From: Bacteroides ndongoniae
GTDB lineage: Bacteria > Bacteroidota > Bacteroidia > Bacteroidales > Bacteroidaceae
Reading direction: 5' to 3'
DNA: 64,000 nucleotides
Assembly (NCBI RefSeq): GCF_900108345.1
Contig: NZ_FNVV01000013.1
Span: forward strand, 966,944-1,030,943
Shown here one piece after another: positions 1 to 8,295 of this stretch. Positions within the stretch are counted from its first letter, which is position 1. Each line of letters opens with the position of its first letter. The notes beneath the pieces were generated by a model. It was not told where the DNA came from and did no database searches. It saw only the letters and a program-made list of their open reading frames with translations. The position numbers and the translations under genes were made by a program.

Positions 1-1215
1 CAACAGAAGTTTCGGTGGCATGTCCTCGACAGCAAACAGGGCGAAGGCTATGATAAGTGTCAGCATACCCAATCCGCGAAGAAACATCGGCAGGTAAAGC
101 ATCTCGTAGGTACTGTCGGGCGAGATGCCGAAATAAAGCATCCCGAAGAACAGGGCAAAACAGGCCATGCCACCGGCTATGAGAAAACGAAACCGCCACC
201 GTTGCCACCTGAACCACCAGAAACAGATGAAAGCTCCTAACATATAGCCCGGCAACAGCCAGATGTAGAGGGTATAGGTGTGAGTGGTGTCAACACGCAG
301 AATGGTTGTCAGGTAGCTGGTGATCAGACTTGTGGAAGTACTGAAGAACATGACCATCATCATATAGAAATATCCTACAATGGCTTTCCACTGGAACAAT
401 GGCTTCAGACTGACAAACGGATGTGAGGAATGGAACTGTTCCCAAAGAAAGAGGGCTATCAGCAGCGGAGCGATTACAATATAGATACAGATGCGGGTAG
501 AGGCCATCCAGTCGAGCGTCTTGCCGTAAGTGATGACGTAGATAAGCATCAGAAGGCCGGTAGAGATGATGAGCATCTCGCGCGGATGCAGTTCTTTCCA
601 GGGAATAGGGCGCGAAGGACGGTCCTGACGGAAGAACAGAATGACAGCCAGGATGGCCACCAGCAGAAGCAACATCATGAAGTAGTACATGTATTTCCAG
701 TCGTAATGATAGGCCAGCAGGGCCGTGATGACCATCGAAAGTTGTCCGCCACCGAATACCAGCGGATAGAAGTAGGCATAGAATTCGCTTCGGATGTCTT
801 TCGGGCTGAAGATGAACTTGATGCGCCGGATAATCCAAAGCATGAGGAAGCCTTTCAGAAATCCGATGATGAAACTGGCGGCTATCAACAATTCGATGTT
901 GGCCTGACGGGCACAGAACCAGCTGAGAAAGAATTGGAGTGTAAGGTCGATGAGGAGCAGCGATTTGCCGGACAATGCTCCCAGAATTTTGGGTACGATG
1001 GGGTAGGCTATGGCCATGCCTGCCGATGCAGCATAGTAGCCGATGGTGATGTCTTCGGTGTAGACGCCCAGCGTGTTCGATACTTCTACCATACTGCCGG
1101 TATACGTGCCGTTCAGCATGGCGATGGGCAGCATGATCAGAAAGACGGTGGCTACTGACAGACGGTCGGGCACCCATTTCCGGGCAGGAATGTCAAGTTC
1201 GCGTGCTGTTTTCAT
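1..1215 (-). CDS. MFS drug efflux transporter (EmrB-like), 3' end cut by window edge
   Basis: Inner-membrane proton-driven exporter, the pump of a tripartite efflux system. The reading frame is open from ATG at 1215 to the window edge (405 codons, C-terminus missing). It begins MKTARELDIPARKWVPDRLS and continues through many hydrophobic helices separated by short polar loops, e.g. a segment containing MYYFMMLLLLVAILAVILFF. The start is set by a 4-bp ATGA overlap with the HlyD-type gene upstream, implying translational coupling. Gene order marR, outer-membrane channel, HlyD adaptor, MFS supports an EmrAB-TolC-like machine. Substrate cannot be told. The MFS assignment rests on helix pattern and context; no single diagnostic motif was checked. 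Confidence 0.85.
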   Translation of the reverse strand, partial: MKTARELDIPARKWVPDRLSVATVFLIMLPIAMLNGTYTGSMVEVSNTLGVYTEDITIGYYAASAGMAIAYPIVPKILGALSGKSLLLIDLTLQFFLSWFCARQANIELLIAASFIIGFLKGFLMLWIIRRIKFIFSPKDIRSEFYAYFYPLVFGGGQLSMVITALLAYHYDWKYMYYFMMLLLLVAILAVILFFRQDRPSRPIPWKELHPREMLIISTGLLMLIYVITYGKTLDWMASTRICIYIVIAPLLIALFLWEQFHSSHPFVSLKPLFQWKAIVGYFYMMMVMFFSTSTSLITSYLTTILRVDTTHTYTLYIWLLPGYMLGAFICFWWFRWQRWRFRFLIAGGMACFALFFGMLYFGISPDSTYEMLYLPMFLRGLGMLTLIIAFALFAVEDMPPKLLL

Positions 1216-2282
1216 TTCTTTCGTAAGGCTTCGGTTTCTACCATCATGCCTGCCCGGAGCAGGCTCATGCTTTTTTCGTCCACATCGTCCAGGTCGATGC
1301 GTACGGGGATGCGCTGCTGCACTTTGACAAAGTTTCCGGCGGAATTGTCGGTAGGTACGAGCGAGTACTTCGAACCGGTTGCTTCGGAGATGGCTGTTAC
1401 ATGTCCGTGAAGAATGCGATTGGGCAGGCCGTCTACTTTGATGCGTACGGGTTGCCCTATGTAGATGTTGGCAATCTGGGTTTCACGATAGTTGGCAGTA
1501 ATCCATTTGTCCGACTGACGGACAATGTACGAAAGTGTTTGTCCGGCACTGACGTACTGGCCCGGCTCCAGTGTGCGTCGTCCCATATAGCCGTCGTAGG
1601 GCGCGGTTACTACCGTGTACGAAAGGTTCAGATTGGCCAGGTCGAGAGCTGCTTCGGCACGCAGGATTCCCGCTTCTGCATTCACATGCTTCTTGTTGGC
1701 TTCGTCGTATTGCGAATTGGCTGCTTCTTTTTGGCGTAAGAGGGCATTGTAGCGGGCACGGGCAGCGTCGTAGTTGGCTTTAGCTTGGTCGAACTGTTGT
1801 GCGGGGACGGATTCTTCTTCTAACAGACGTTCGTAGCGGTGATAATCTTGCTCGGCTTGCCACAATTTGGCTTGCGCTTCGGCCAGATTGGCATCCTGCT
1901 CGGCGATATGTGTGTGCGAGGTTCGAATGCCCGAGGCCAGTACGTCGCGTGAACCTTGCGCATCGAGCAGGGAGGCCTGTGCTTCCTTTTGGCGAATCAG
2001 GTATTCGCGGTTGTCGAGTACGACAAGTGTATCGCCTTTGTGTACAAACTGGTGTTCGGTGAAGCGTACTTCCTGAATGTAGCCGCCTACCCGGATGTTT
2101 ACGGGTGCGATATACTGATCGACAAAGGCGTCGTTGGTTATTTCGTAATTGATGTATCTCCAGAAATAGTTGGCGGTCCAGGTCAGTCCGGAACCGGCTA
2201 TGAGGATACATATAATATTAAGGATGATGTTGCGCCGCTTTTGGCGTTTCAATCTTCTATATTTGGCTTGTAGTACAGACAT
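1212..2282 (-). CDS. HlyD/EmrA-family periplasmic adaptor (membrane fusion protein)
   Basis: Links the inner-membrane MFS pump to the outer-membrane channel. 356 residues: short basic N-terminus, one membrane anchor at about 19-40 (NIILNIICILIAGSGLTWTA), a lipoyl/barrel-sandwich half (VGGYIQEVRFTEHQFVHKGD), a long alanine- and glutamate-rich coiled-coil hairpin at about 90-210, then the second lipoyl half with VVTAPYDGYMGRRTLEPGQ, and a beta-barrel segment. This order is typical of EmrA. It overlaps the MFS start by 4 bp and lies 71 bp after the channel gene, so it is the third gene of the marR operon. Confidence 0.93.
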   Translation of the reverse strand: MSVLQAKYRRLKRQKRRNIILNIICILIAGSGLTWTANYFWRYINYEITNDAFVDQYIAPVNIRVGGYIQEVRFTEHQFVHKGDTLVVLDNREYLIRQKEAQASLLDAQGSRDVLASGIRTSHTHIAEQDANLAEAQAKLWQAEQDYHRYERLLEEESVPAQQFDQAKANYDAARARYNALLRQKEAANSQYDEANKKHVNAEAGILRAEAALDLANLNLSYTVVTAPYDGYMGRRTLEPGQYVSAGQTLSYIVRQSDKWITANYRETQIANIYIGQPVRIKVDGLPNRILHGHVTAISEATGSKYSLVPTDNSAGNFVKVQQRIPVRIDLDDVDEKSMSLLRAGMMVETEALRKK

Positions 2283-2353
2283 GGTGGTTATGGATTGGTT
2301 AATGAAATTAGGTAATGGATGTTTCGGTCTGTATGTTCCCGATAGCTCGGTAA

Positions 2354-3676
2354 CTATAATGCTCCCACTGCACGTTGCAGTTCGTAATAGGTGTATACGA
2401 CTTGCGTACGTGCTGTTGTGAGTTGCAGTTCTGCGTTCAGGCGCAGGTTGTCGGCATCGAGCAAGTCGGTCAGAATGGCCAGCTGGTTCATATAGCGGTT
2501 TCGCATGATGCGGTAGTTTTCTTCGGCTTGCCGCACCGAGAGCTTCAGGGCTTCCACGCGTTCGGTTGCTTCGCGATGCTTCAGTAGTGCTTTTTGTATG
2601 GTCATGCGTATGCTTTGGGCTTTCTGCTGTTCGGCATTGCGCATCAGCAATACATTCTGTTGGGCTTCTTTCAATTTATGTCTGTTGCGGTAGAGTGCCG
2701 ACAGAGGATATGAAAACGAAAGCCCGATGTTCCAACTGTTGTTGTACATGTCGGCCAGCGTACGCGATACGGGTCGGGCCAGCGTGTTCGATGCAGTCAG
2801 TGACACTTGGGGCAACTGTTCGGCACGTGTCAGCCTGATGCTGTTTTCGGCCAGTTCGGTTTGCTTGCGCAACAGAAGCATGGAGGGATCAGTCTGTTCG
2901 GCCTGTTCTATGTAGTCGGCATACAAACCTGTATTGCATTCGCGGCTGAGCAATGCCGTGTCGGGGAGCAGGAGCAAGTGTTCGTCCAATCCCAACAGAA
3001 TGTCCAGCTGTTGCGATACAATCCGGATGTCATTCTCTGTCTCTGTTACGGCCAGGCGGTCATCGGTCAGTTGCATTTCGCTACGCAGCACATCATTGTT
3101 TGTAATGATGCCTTCGTCCTTCATGCGTCTGATGTCTTTCAGTCTACGCTCCGATTCCTCAATGTTGCGGCACAGTACGATGTGTTGTTTGTACAGGCTG
3201 AACAGGCTGAGGTATTGCTGCAGCATAGCCAGCTTGATGTCCGCCTGGTCGGTAGCTGTTTGCAGTCTGGCTATCTCTTGCTGAAGATCGGCCTGTCGGA
3301 TGCCATATTTTATCTTGCCGCCTTGATAGATAGGTTGGCTGAAGTCTATGGCATAATTTTGCTGCCAGTCGGGCGATTCGGGATGTGTAGGATGGCTCAG
3401 TCCGTTTTTCCATACGGCAGGCTGTCCTAAAAAGCCTCCACGCAGTCCGATGCTGATTTCGGGCAGGCGGGCAGAGCGTGCAGTCCGTGTCCGTTCTTCG
3501 GTCATTTGTTCTTTCAGACGGTCGGCGGCCAGTTGAAGATGCTGGCGGGTAGCCTGTTCGAACAGTTGGTCGACGTTCAGATAGAGTGTATCGTTCGTAG
3601 CTTGGGCAAAGGTACAGGCGGGCACAAGTAGCAGGTATCCGATTGCGGCAAACAGTTTAATACGTTTCAATGGCAT
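2354..3676 (-). CDS. TolC-family outer membrane efflux protein
   Basis: Outer-membrane channel of the tripartite system. 440 residues with an N-terminal export signal ending near CTFAQ; VPAC just before could be a weak lipobox. Two long helical repeats follow (about 35-230 and 240-440) with the OEP-type hairpins, e.g. IRQADLQQEIARLQTA and EENYRIMRNRYMNQLAILTD. The start overlaps the end of marR by 20 bp, which suggests coupled translation. Length and repeat layout fit the family. Confidence 0.92.
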   Translation of the reverse strand: MPLKRIKLFAAIGYLLLVPACTFAQATNDTLYLNVDQLFEQATRQHLQLAADRLKEQMTEERTRTARSARLPEISIGLRGGFLGQPAVWKNGLSHPTHPESPDWQQNYAIDFSQPIYQGGKIKYGIRQADLQQEIARLQTATDQADIKLAMLQQYLSLFSLYKQHIVLCRNIEESERRLKDIRRMKDEGIITNNDVLRSEMQLTDDRLAVTETENDIRIVSQQLDILLGLDEHLLLLPDTALLSRECNTGLYADYIEQAEQTDPSMLLLRKQTELAENSIRLTRAEQLPQVSLTASNTLARPVSRTLADMYNNSWNIGLSFSYPLSALYRNRHKLKEAQQNVLLMRNAEQQKAQSIRMTIQKALLKHREATERVEALKLSVRQAEENYRIMRNRYMNQLAILTDLLDADNLRLNAELQLTTARTQVVYTYYELQRAVGAL

Positions 3677-4094
3677 GTTGCAACTCTTTTAATAATTCAT
3701 CGGTCTGTTTGAGTTTCTCGGTTCCGAGTATCTGTTCCAGCCGTTCATAGTAGGCCGTCAGTACGGGGGCAATCCATTGGTGGAATTCTTCACCTTTTTC
3801 GGTGAGATATACAAGCTTGTTACGGCGGTCTTTCGGATCTTCGTGCCGGCATACGTATCCCTTGCGCTCCAGATTCAGCATCAGGTTGGTCAGGCAGGCC
3901 TTGTCTTTGGCCGTGCGGACGGCCAGTGTCTGCTGGCTGATGCCTTGTTCGCTCCACAAACAACTCATTATTTGCAGCATTTCGAAAGTGATACCCGCGC
4001 CACTTTGTTTCAACAGCTTTTGCATAGCCTGTCGCGAGGCCATACGTGTCCGTATCAGTTGCAGAATACAATCTCTTGATGTCATAAAACTCAT
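3657..4094 (-). CDS. MarR-family transcriptional regulator
   Basis: 145-residue winged-helix repressor, first gene of the efflux operon. The winged helix spans about 30-115: LWSEQGISQQTLAVRTAKDK forms helix-turn-helix and LERKGYVCRHEDPKDRRNKLV the wing with the family DxRD-like signature (DPKDRR). The N- and C-terminal helices would dimerise. It most likely represses its own operon through the inverted repeat at 4129-4152 and is released by a small ligand, as is usual for MarR proteins that precede efflux pumps; ligand unknown. Confidence 0.93.
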   Translation of the reverse strand: MSFMTSRDCILQLIRTRMASRQAMQKLLKQSGAGITFEMLQIMSCLWSEQGISQQTLAVRTAKDKACLTNLMLNLERKGYVCRHEDPKDRRNKLVYLTEKGEEFHQWIAPVLTAYYERLEQILGTEKLKQTDELLKELQHAIETY

Positions 4095-4107
4095 TCTTTG
4101 GAGGGCG

Positions 4108-4139
4108 CAAAGGTAGTATATCTCCGGTAAATAGTCAAA
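4108..4139 (-). promoter_or_regulatory. Promoter of the marR efflux operon
   Basis: On the minus strand a -33 TTTG (4136-4139) is followed by 20 nt and a -7 box TACCTTTG (4108-4115), matching the Bacteroides sigma-ABfr consensus TTTG-N19/20-TAnnTTTG. The box is 13 bp before the marR ATG, so the leader is very short. Confidence 0.8.
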
Positions 4140-4152
4140 TGTTTGACTATTT
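4129..4152. promoter_or_regulatory. Probable MarR operator (11-bp inverted repeat)
   Basis: Perfect inverted repeat with arms AAATAGTCAAA and TTTGACTATTT separated by TG. It covers the -33 element of the marR promoter, so binding would block RNA polymerase. Size and symmetry suit a dimeric MarR protein. Confidence 0.75.
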
Positions 4153-4431
4153 TCTTTGGGAGATAGGGAGAACTTTATGAATTAGGAAGTACTATTATTG
4201 TACCGGTACATGCCAAAACCTTTATTGATTGTAGATAGTTATGAACGGGATAAGGCAATAAGGATAACTCTCGTTAATATATCGAAAACTGACACCCCAG
4301 TCAGAACGATATTTAGCAAAGTGGCTATTCAAACAAGGTTCAGCTTCCGAAAACTGACTGCTGATATAGTTGATAAAACAAAAAGCGCTAGGTTAAATCG
4401 GGAAAAGAAAAGGCGGGAATAGAGAAAAAAA
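4153..4431. other. Intergenic stretch without a convincing gene
   Basis: Between the marR operator and repeat array A. One 74-codon ORF on the plus strand (4198-4422) has no recognisable domain and an end rich in Lys/Arg from A-rich DNA; I do not regard it as a gene. Nothing else recognised. Confidence 0.5.
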
Positions 4432-4541
4432 AGTGCACTAGTTATTGCACTCATAGTGCAATAGTCACTGCACTGTCAGTGCAGTAGGTAGTGCACTCGC
4501 AGTGCAATAACTGATGCACTGATGATGCATAAGTTGGCACT
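4432..4541. repeat. Array A: 23-bp periodic inverted hexamers (TGCACT/AGTGCA)
   Basis: TGCACT starts at 4446, 4469, 4492, 4515 (degenerate GGCACT at 4536). AGTGCA starts at 4432, 4455, 4478, 4501 (degenerate GATGCA at 4524). Each TGCACT-N3-AGTGCA is a hairpin, with 8-nt linkers, giving an exact 23-bp period. The first two hairpins extend to 8 bp with compensating flanks (ATTGCACT/AGTGCAAT, ACTGCACT/AGTGCAGT). The array lies just beyond the nifJ terminator. Confidence 0.85.
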
Positions 4542-4560
4542 GTGGTTTCTTCAATATACA

Positions 4561-4600
4561 ACAATCCCCTGCAAGGTTTTGTGCCTTACAGGGGATTGTT
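4561..4600 (-). terminator. nifJ transcription terminator hairpin
   Basis: Stem of about 16 bp with one mismatch: ACAATCCCCTGCAAGG pairs with CCTTACAGGGGATTGT across a 7-nt loop. It sits 60 bp after the nifJ stop codon. Confidence 0.75.
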
Positions 4601-4659
4601 TATGGTATCAGAAAGAAGTGGGAGCATGGTCCCCTTCTTTCTTTTTCTGAGCATTTGGC

Positions 4660-7600
4660 TTATTCAGCAACTTCTGTTCCCCAGTTTTCGCGGGCCAGAC
4701 GCTTGTAGCTGTTGTAACGCCACTTAGCGTTGTCCTCAGCAGCCTGGAAGAGTTGTTCAGCTTCTGCAGGATATTGCTTCATTACCGATGCGTAACGAAC
4801 CTCACCCTTCAGGAAGTCTTTGAAGCCTTCCCATTCGGGTTCTTTGCTATCCAGCGTGAACGGGTTCTTGCCTTCAGCTTCCAAAGCCGGGTTGTAACGC
4901 CACAAGTGCCAGTAACCGCACTTAACAGCTTTTTCTTCCTCAGCCTGGCTCTTACCCATACCGGCCTTCAGACCGTGGTTGATACACGGAGCGTAAGCGA
5001 TGATGAGTGACGGACCGGGATATGCTTCAGCTTCGCGCAGAGCCTTCAGAGTCTGAGCCTGATCGGCACCCATAGCGATCTGTGCTACGTAAACGTAACC
5101 GTAAGTAGTAGCCATCAGACCGAGGTCTTTCTTACGTACGCGCTTACCGGCTGCAGCAAACTTGGCAATAGCACCTACCGGAGTAGCCTTAGAAGACTGG
5201 CCACCTGTGTTGGAGTAAACCTCAGTATCGAGAACGAGGATGTTGACATCCTTACCGCTGGCGATCACATGGTCGAGACCACCGTAACCGATATCGTAAG
5301 AAGCACCGTCACCACCAATAATCCACTGGCTGCGCTTAACGATGTATTGCTTCAGACCGTAGATGCCGTTGCAGATCGGACATTTGTCCTTGGCAGCTTC
5401 GAGCATCGGAACGATACGTTCGTAGATGTCTTTTGTCTTGTCGGCATCAAGGCTGTTGTCCAACCATTCCTGGAAGATAGCCTTGTATTCGGCCGGAGTA
5501 GATTCGCTTTCGATGCCTTCCTTCATCAGTTTGGCAATGCGTTCGCGCATCTTCTCGTTGGCCAGTTCCATACCCAGACCAAATTCGCAGAAGTCTTCGA
5601 ACAGTGAGTTAGCCCAAGCCGGACCGTGACCCTTCTCATTCTTGGTGTAAGGAGTAGAAGGAACAGAACCGGAGTAGATGGAAGAACATCCTGTAGCATT
5701 GGCTACCATTTCGCGGTCGCCGAAGAGCTGAGAAATCAGTTTCACATACGGAGTTTCGCCGCAACCCGAGCAAGCGCCCGAGAACTCGAACAACGGAGTA
5801 GCGAACTGAGAGTTCTTCACGTTGGCCTTGATGTCCACCAAGTGTTGTTTGCTCTTTACGTGTTCTACGCAGTAAGTCCAGTTGTCTGCTTCGGCCATCT
5901 GGCTTTCCAGATGAACCATTGACAAGGCCTTGCCACCCTTCTTCGGGTTGCCCGGACATACGTCGGCACAGTTGCCGCAACCCAGACAGTCGAGTACGTC
6001 CACCTGCATGCGGAAGGTCATGCCATCGAATACCTTACCTACGGCTTTCAGCTGAGTGAAGTTGGCACCCTTCTGCTCTTCGGCATCGAGGATGAACGGA
6101 CGGATGGCAGCGTGAGGACAAACGTAGGCACACTTGTTACACTGGATACAGTTCTCGGCATTCCAAGTCGGAACGAAGGCAGCAACACCACGCTTCTCAT
6201 ACTTGGCAGTACCTTGTTCCCAAGTACCATCTTCGATACCCTTGAAGGCAGATACCGGCAGCAGGTCACCGTCTTGAGCGTTGATAGGACGAACCACTTC
6301 GTTGATGAAGGCCGGATCGTTGTTGGCTGCTTTTTCGTCGTCAGGCAGGTTAGCCCATGCAGGATCAACGGTGAGTTGCTTGTATTCACCACCACGGTCA
6401 ACGGCAGCATAGTTCTTGTTCACTACGTCTTCGCCCTTCTTGCCGTAAGACTTCACGATGAACTTCTTCATCTGTTCTACAGCCAGGTCAACAGGGATAA
6501 CACCTGTGATGCGGAAGAATGCCGACTGCAGGATAGTGTTGGTACGGTTGCCCAAACCGATTTCCTGTGCAATCTGAGTAGCGTTGATGTAGTAAACGGT
6601 GATGTTGTTCTGTGCGAAATATTTCTTCACCTTGTTCGGCAGGTTCTTTGCCAGTTCTTCGCCTTCCCAGATGGTGTTGAGCAGGAACGAACCGTTTTTG
6701 CGCAGACCGCGGGTTACGTCGTACATGTGCAGATAAGCCTGTACGTGGCAAGCTACAAAGTTAGGTGTATTAACCAGATAAGTAGAGCGGATAGGCGTAT
6801 CACCGAAACGCAGGTGAGAGCAAGTGAAACCGCCTGACTTCTTGGAGTCGTAAGAGAAGTATGCCTGACAGTGTTTGTCGGTATTGTCACCGATAATCTT
6901 CACTGAGTTCTTGTTGGCACCTACTGTACCGTCGGCACCCAAACCGTAGAACTTGGCCTCGAACATGCCTTCGCCACCTACGGCGATTTCGGCTTCCTGA
7001 GGCAGAGAAGTGAAGGTTACGTCATCTACGATACCGATTGTGAAGTGGTTCTTCGGAGTCGGCAATGACAGGTTGTCGTAAACGGCAAAGATTTGTGCCG
7101 GAGTGGTATCTTTCGAACCCAGACCGTAACGTCCGCCAACGATAAGCGGGGCATTTTCCTGTCCGTAGAAGCAGTCTTTAACGTCCATGTAAAGCGGTTC
7201 GCCGTTGGCACCCGGTTCTTTTGTACGGTCGAGTACGGCAATGCGCTTGGCAGTCTTAGGAACAGCTGCCAGGAAGTGCTTGGCAGAGAACGGACGGTAG
7301 AGGTGAACGGCTACCAGACCGACTTTCTCGCCTTTGGCGCGCAGATAGTCGATGACTTCGCGGATAGCTTCGGTAACCGAACCCATGGCGATGATGACGC
7401 GTTCTGCTTCCGGATCACCGTAGTAGTCGAACAGACCATAGTTACGGCCGGTGATTTCGCTGATCTTCTTCATGTAGTCTTCTACGATTTCAGGAACGGC
7501 GTCATAGAAGCGGTTGCAAGATTCGCGGTGTTGGAAGAAGTGGTCAGGATTTTCAGCCATACCACGTGCTACCGGAGTCATGGGGTTCATGGCGCGGCTG

Positions 7601-8217
7601 CGGAATTCAGCCAAAGCTTCCTGGTCGATCAGCGGAGCGAGGTCTTCGTTGTCGAGCTTCTCGATCTTCTGGATTTCGTGTGATGTACGGAAACCGTCGA
7701 AGAAGTTGATGAACGGCACGCGTGCCTTCAGTGTAGCCAGGTGGGCAACACCGGCGAGGTCCATCACTTCCTGTACAGAACCTTCGGCCAGCATGGCGAA
7801 GCCTGTCTGACGGCAGGACATTACATCCTGATGGTCGCCGAAGATACACAGGGCATGGCTGGCCAGTGTACGTGCAGATACGTGGAATACGCAGGGTAGG
7901 TTTTCACCGGCAATCTTATACATGTTGGGGATCATCAGCAACAGACCCTGAGAAGCAGTGTAGGTGGTAGTCAGCGCACCTGCCTGCAGTGAGCCGTGTA
8001 CGGCACCGGCAGCACCGGCTTCCGACTGCATTTCCTGAACCAATACTGTTTCGCCGAAGATGTTTTTGCGACCTGCGGCAGCCCATTCGTCCACGTGTTC
8101 AGCCATCGTGGATGACGGGGTGATGGGGTAGATGGCTGCTACCTCGGAGAACATGTACGAGATGTGTGCAGCGGCTTCGTTACCATCACAAGTGATGAAT
8201 TTTTTCTGTTTAGTCAT
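4660..8217 (-). CDS. nifJ: Pyruvate:ferredoxin (flavodoxin) oxidoreductase
   Basis: Single-chain PFOR, 1185 residues. It oxidises pyruvate with CoA to acetyl-CoA and CO2, passing electrons to ferredoxin or flavodoxin in anaerobic central metabolism. In order: TPP/pyrimidine domain at the N-terminus with YPITPSSTMAEHVDEW; gamma and domain II regions (about 260-640); a double 4Fe-4S ferredoxin domain with CIQCNKCAYVCP and CLGCGNCADVCPGNPK (about 685-760); the proximal-cluster motif CSGCGETP; and a TPP-binding region GDGASYDIGYGG ... NTGGQ near the C-terminus. Full length for the family. It follows the AAA-ATPase gene by 78 bp on the same strand. Confidence 0.97.
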   Translation of the reverse strand: MTKQKKFITCDGNEAAAHISYMFSEVAAIYPITPSSTMAEHVDEWAAAGRKNIFGETVLVQEMQSEAGAAGAVHGSLQAGALTTTYTASQGLLLMIPNMYKIAGENLPCVFHVSARTLASHALCIFGDHQDVMSCRQTGFAMLAEGSVQEVMDLAGVAHLATLKARVPFINFFDGFRTSHEIQKIEKLDNEDLAPLIDQEALAEFRSRAMNPMTPVARGMAENPDHFFQHRESCNRFYDAVPEIVEDYMKKISEITGRNYGLFDYYGDPEAERVIIAMGSVTEAIREVIDYLRAKGEKVGLVAVHLYRPFSAKHFLAAVPKTAKRIAVLDRTKEPGANGEPLYMDVKDCFYGQENAPLIVGGRYGLGSKDTTPAQIFAVYDNLSLPTPKNHFTIGIVDDVTFTSLPQEAEIAVGGEGMFEAKFYGLGADGTVGANKNSVKIIGDNTDKHCQAYFSYDSKKSGGFTCSHLRFGDTPIRSTYLVNTPNFVACHVQAYLHMYDVTRGLRKNGSFLLNTIWEGEELAKNLPNKVKKYFAQNNITVYYINATQIAQEIGLGNRTNTILQSAFFRITGVIPVDLAVEQMKKFIVKSYGKKGEDVVNKNYAAVDRGGEYKQLTVDPAWANLPDDEKAANNDPAFINEVVRPINAQDGDLLPVSAFKGIEDGTWEQGTAKYEKRGVAAFVPTWNAENCIQCNKCAYVCPHAAIRPFILDAEEQKGANFTQLKAVGKVFDGMTFRMQVDVLDCLGCGNCADVCPGNPKKGGKALSMVHLESQMAEADNWTYCVEHVKSKQHLVDIKANVKNSQFATPLFEFSGACSGCGETPYVKLISQLFGDREMVANATGCSSIYSGSVPSTPYTKNEKGHGPAWANSLFEDFCEFGLGMELANEKMRERIAKLMKEGIESESTPAEYKAIFQEWLDNSLDADKTKDIYERIVPMLEAAKDKCPICNGIYGLKQYIVKRSQWIIGGDGASYDIGYGGLDHVIASGKDVNILVLDTEVYSNTGGQSSKATPVGAIAKFAAAGKRVRKKDLGLMATTYGYVYVAQIAMGADQAQTLKALREAEAYPGPSLIIAYAPCINHGLKAGMGKSQAEEEKAVKCGYWHLWRYNPALEAEGKNPFTLDSKEPEWEGFKDFLKGEVRYASVMKQYPAEAEQLFQAAEDNAKWRYNSYKRLARENWGTEVAE

Positions 8218-8295
8218 AACTAAATGAGTTTTATAAAGTAAAAAATCGTTTTTCTTCTGTTTGGAAGTATTTGTTTTTCTGGGCTATATGCTTCT

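Noticed and set aside
290..1177. 295-codon ORF on the minus strand
   Set aside because: Out-of-frame shadow of the MFS transporter; composition is His/Arg/Ser-rich with no helices, while the true frame gives a clean membrane protein from ATG 1215.
4198..4422. 74-codon plus-strand ORF
   Set aside because: No domain, no promoter box, and the end is low-complexity Lys/Arg from A-rich DNA.
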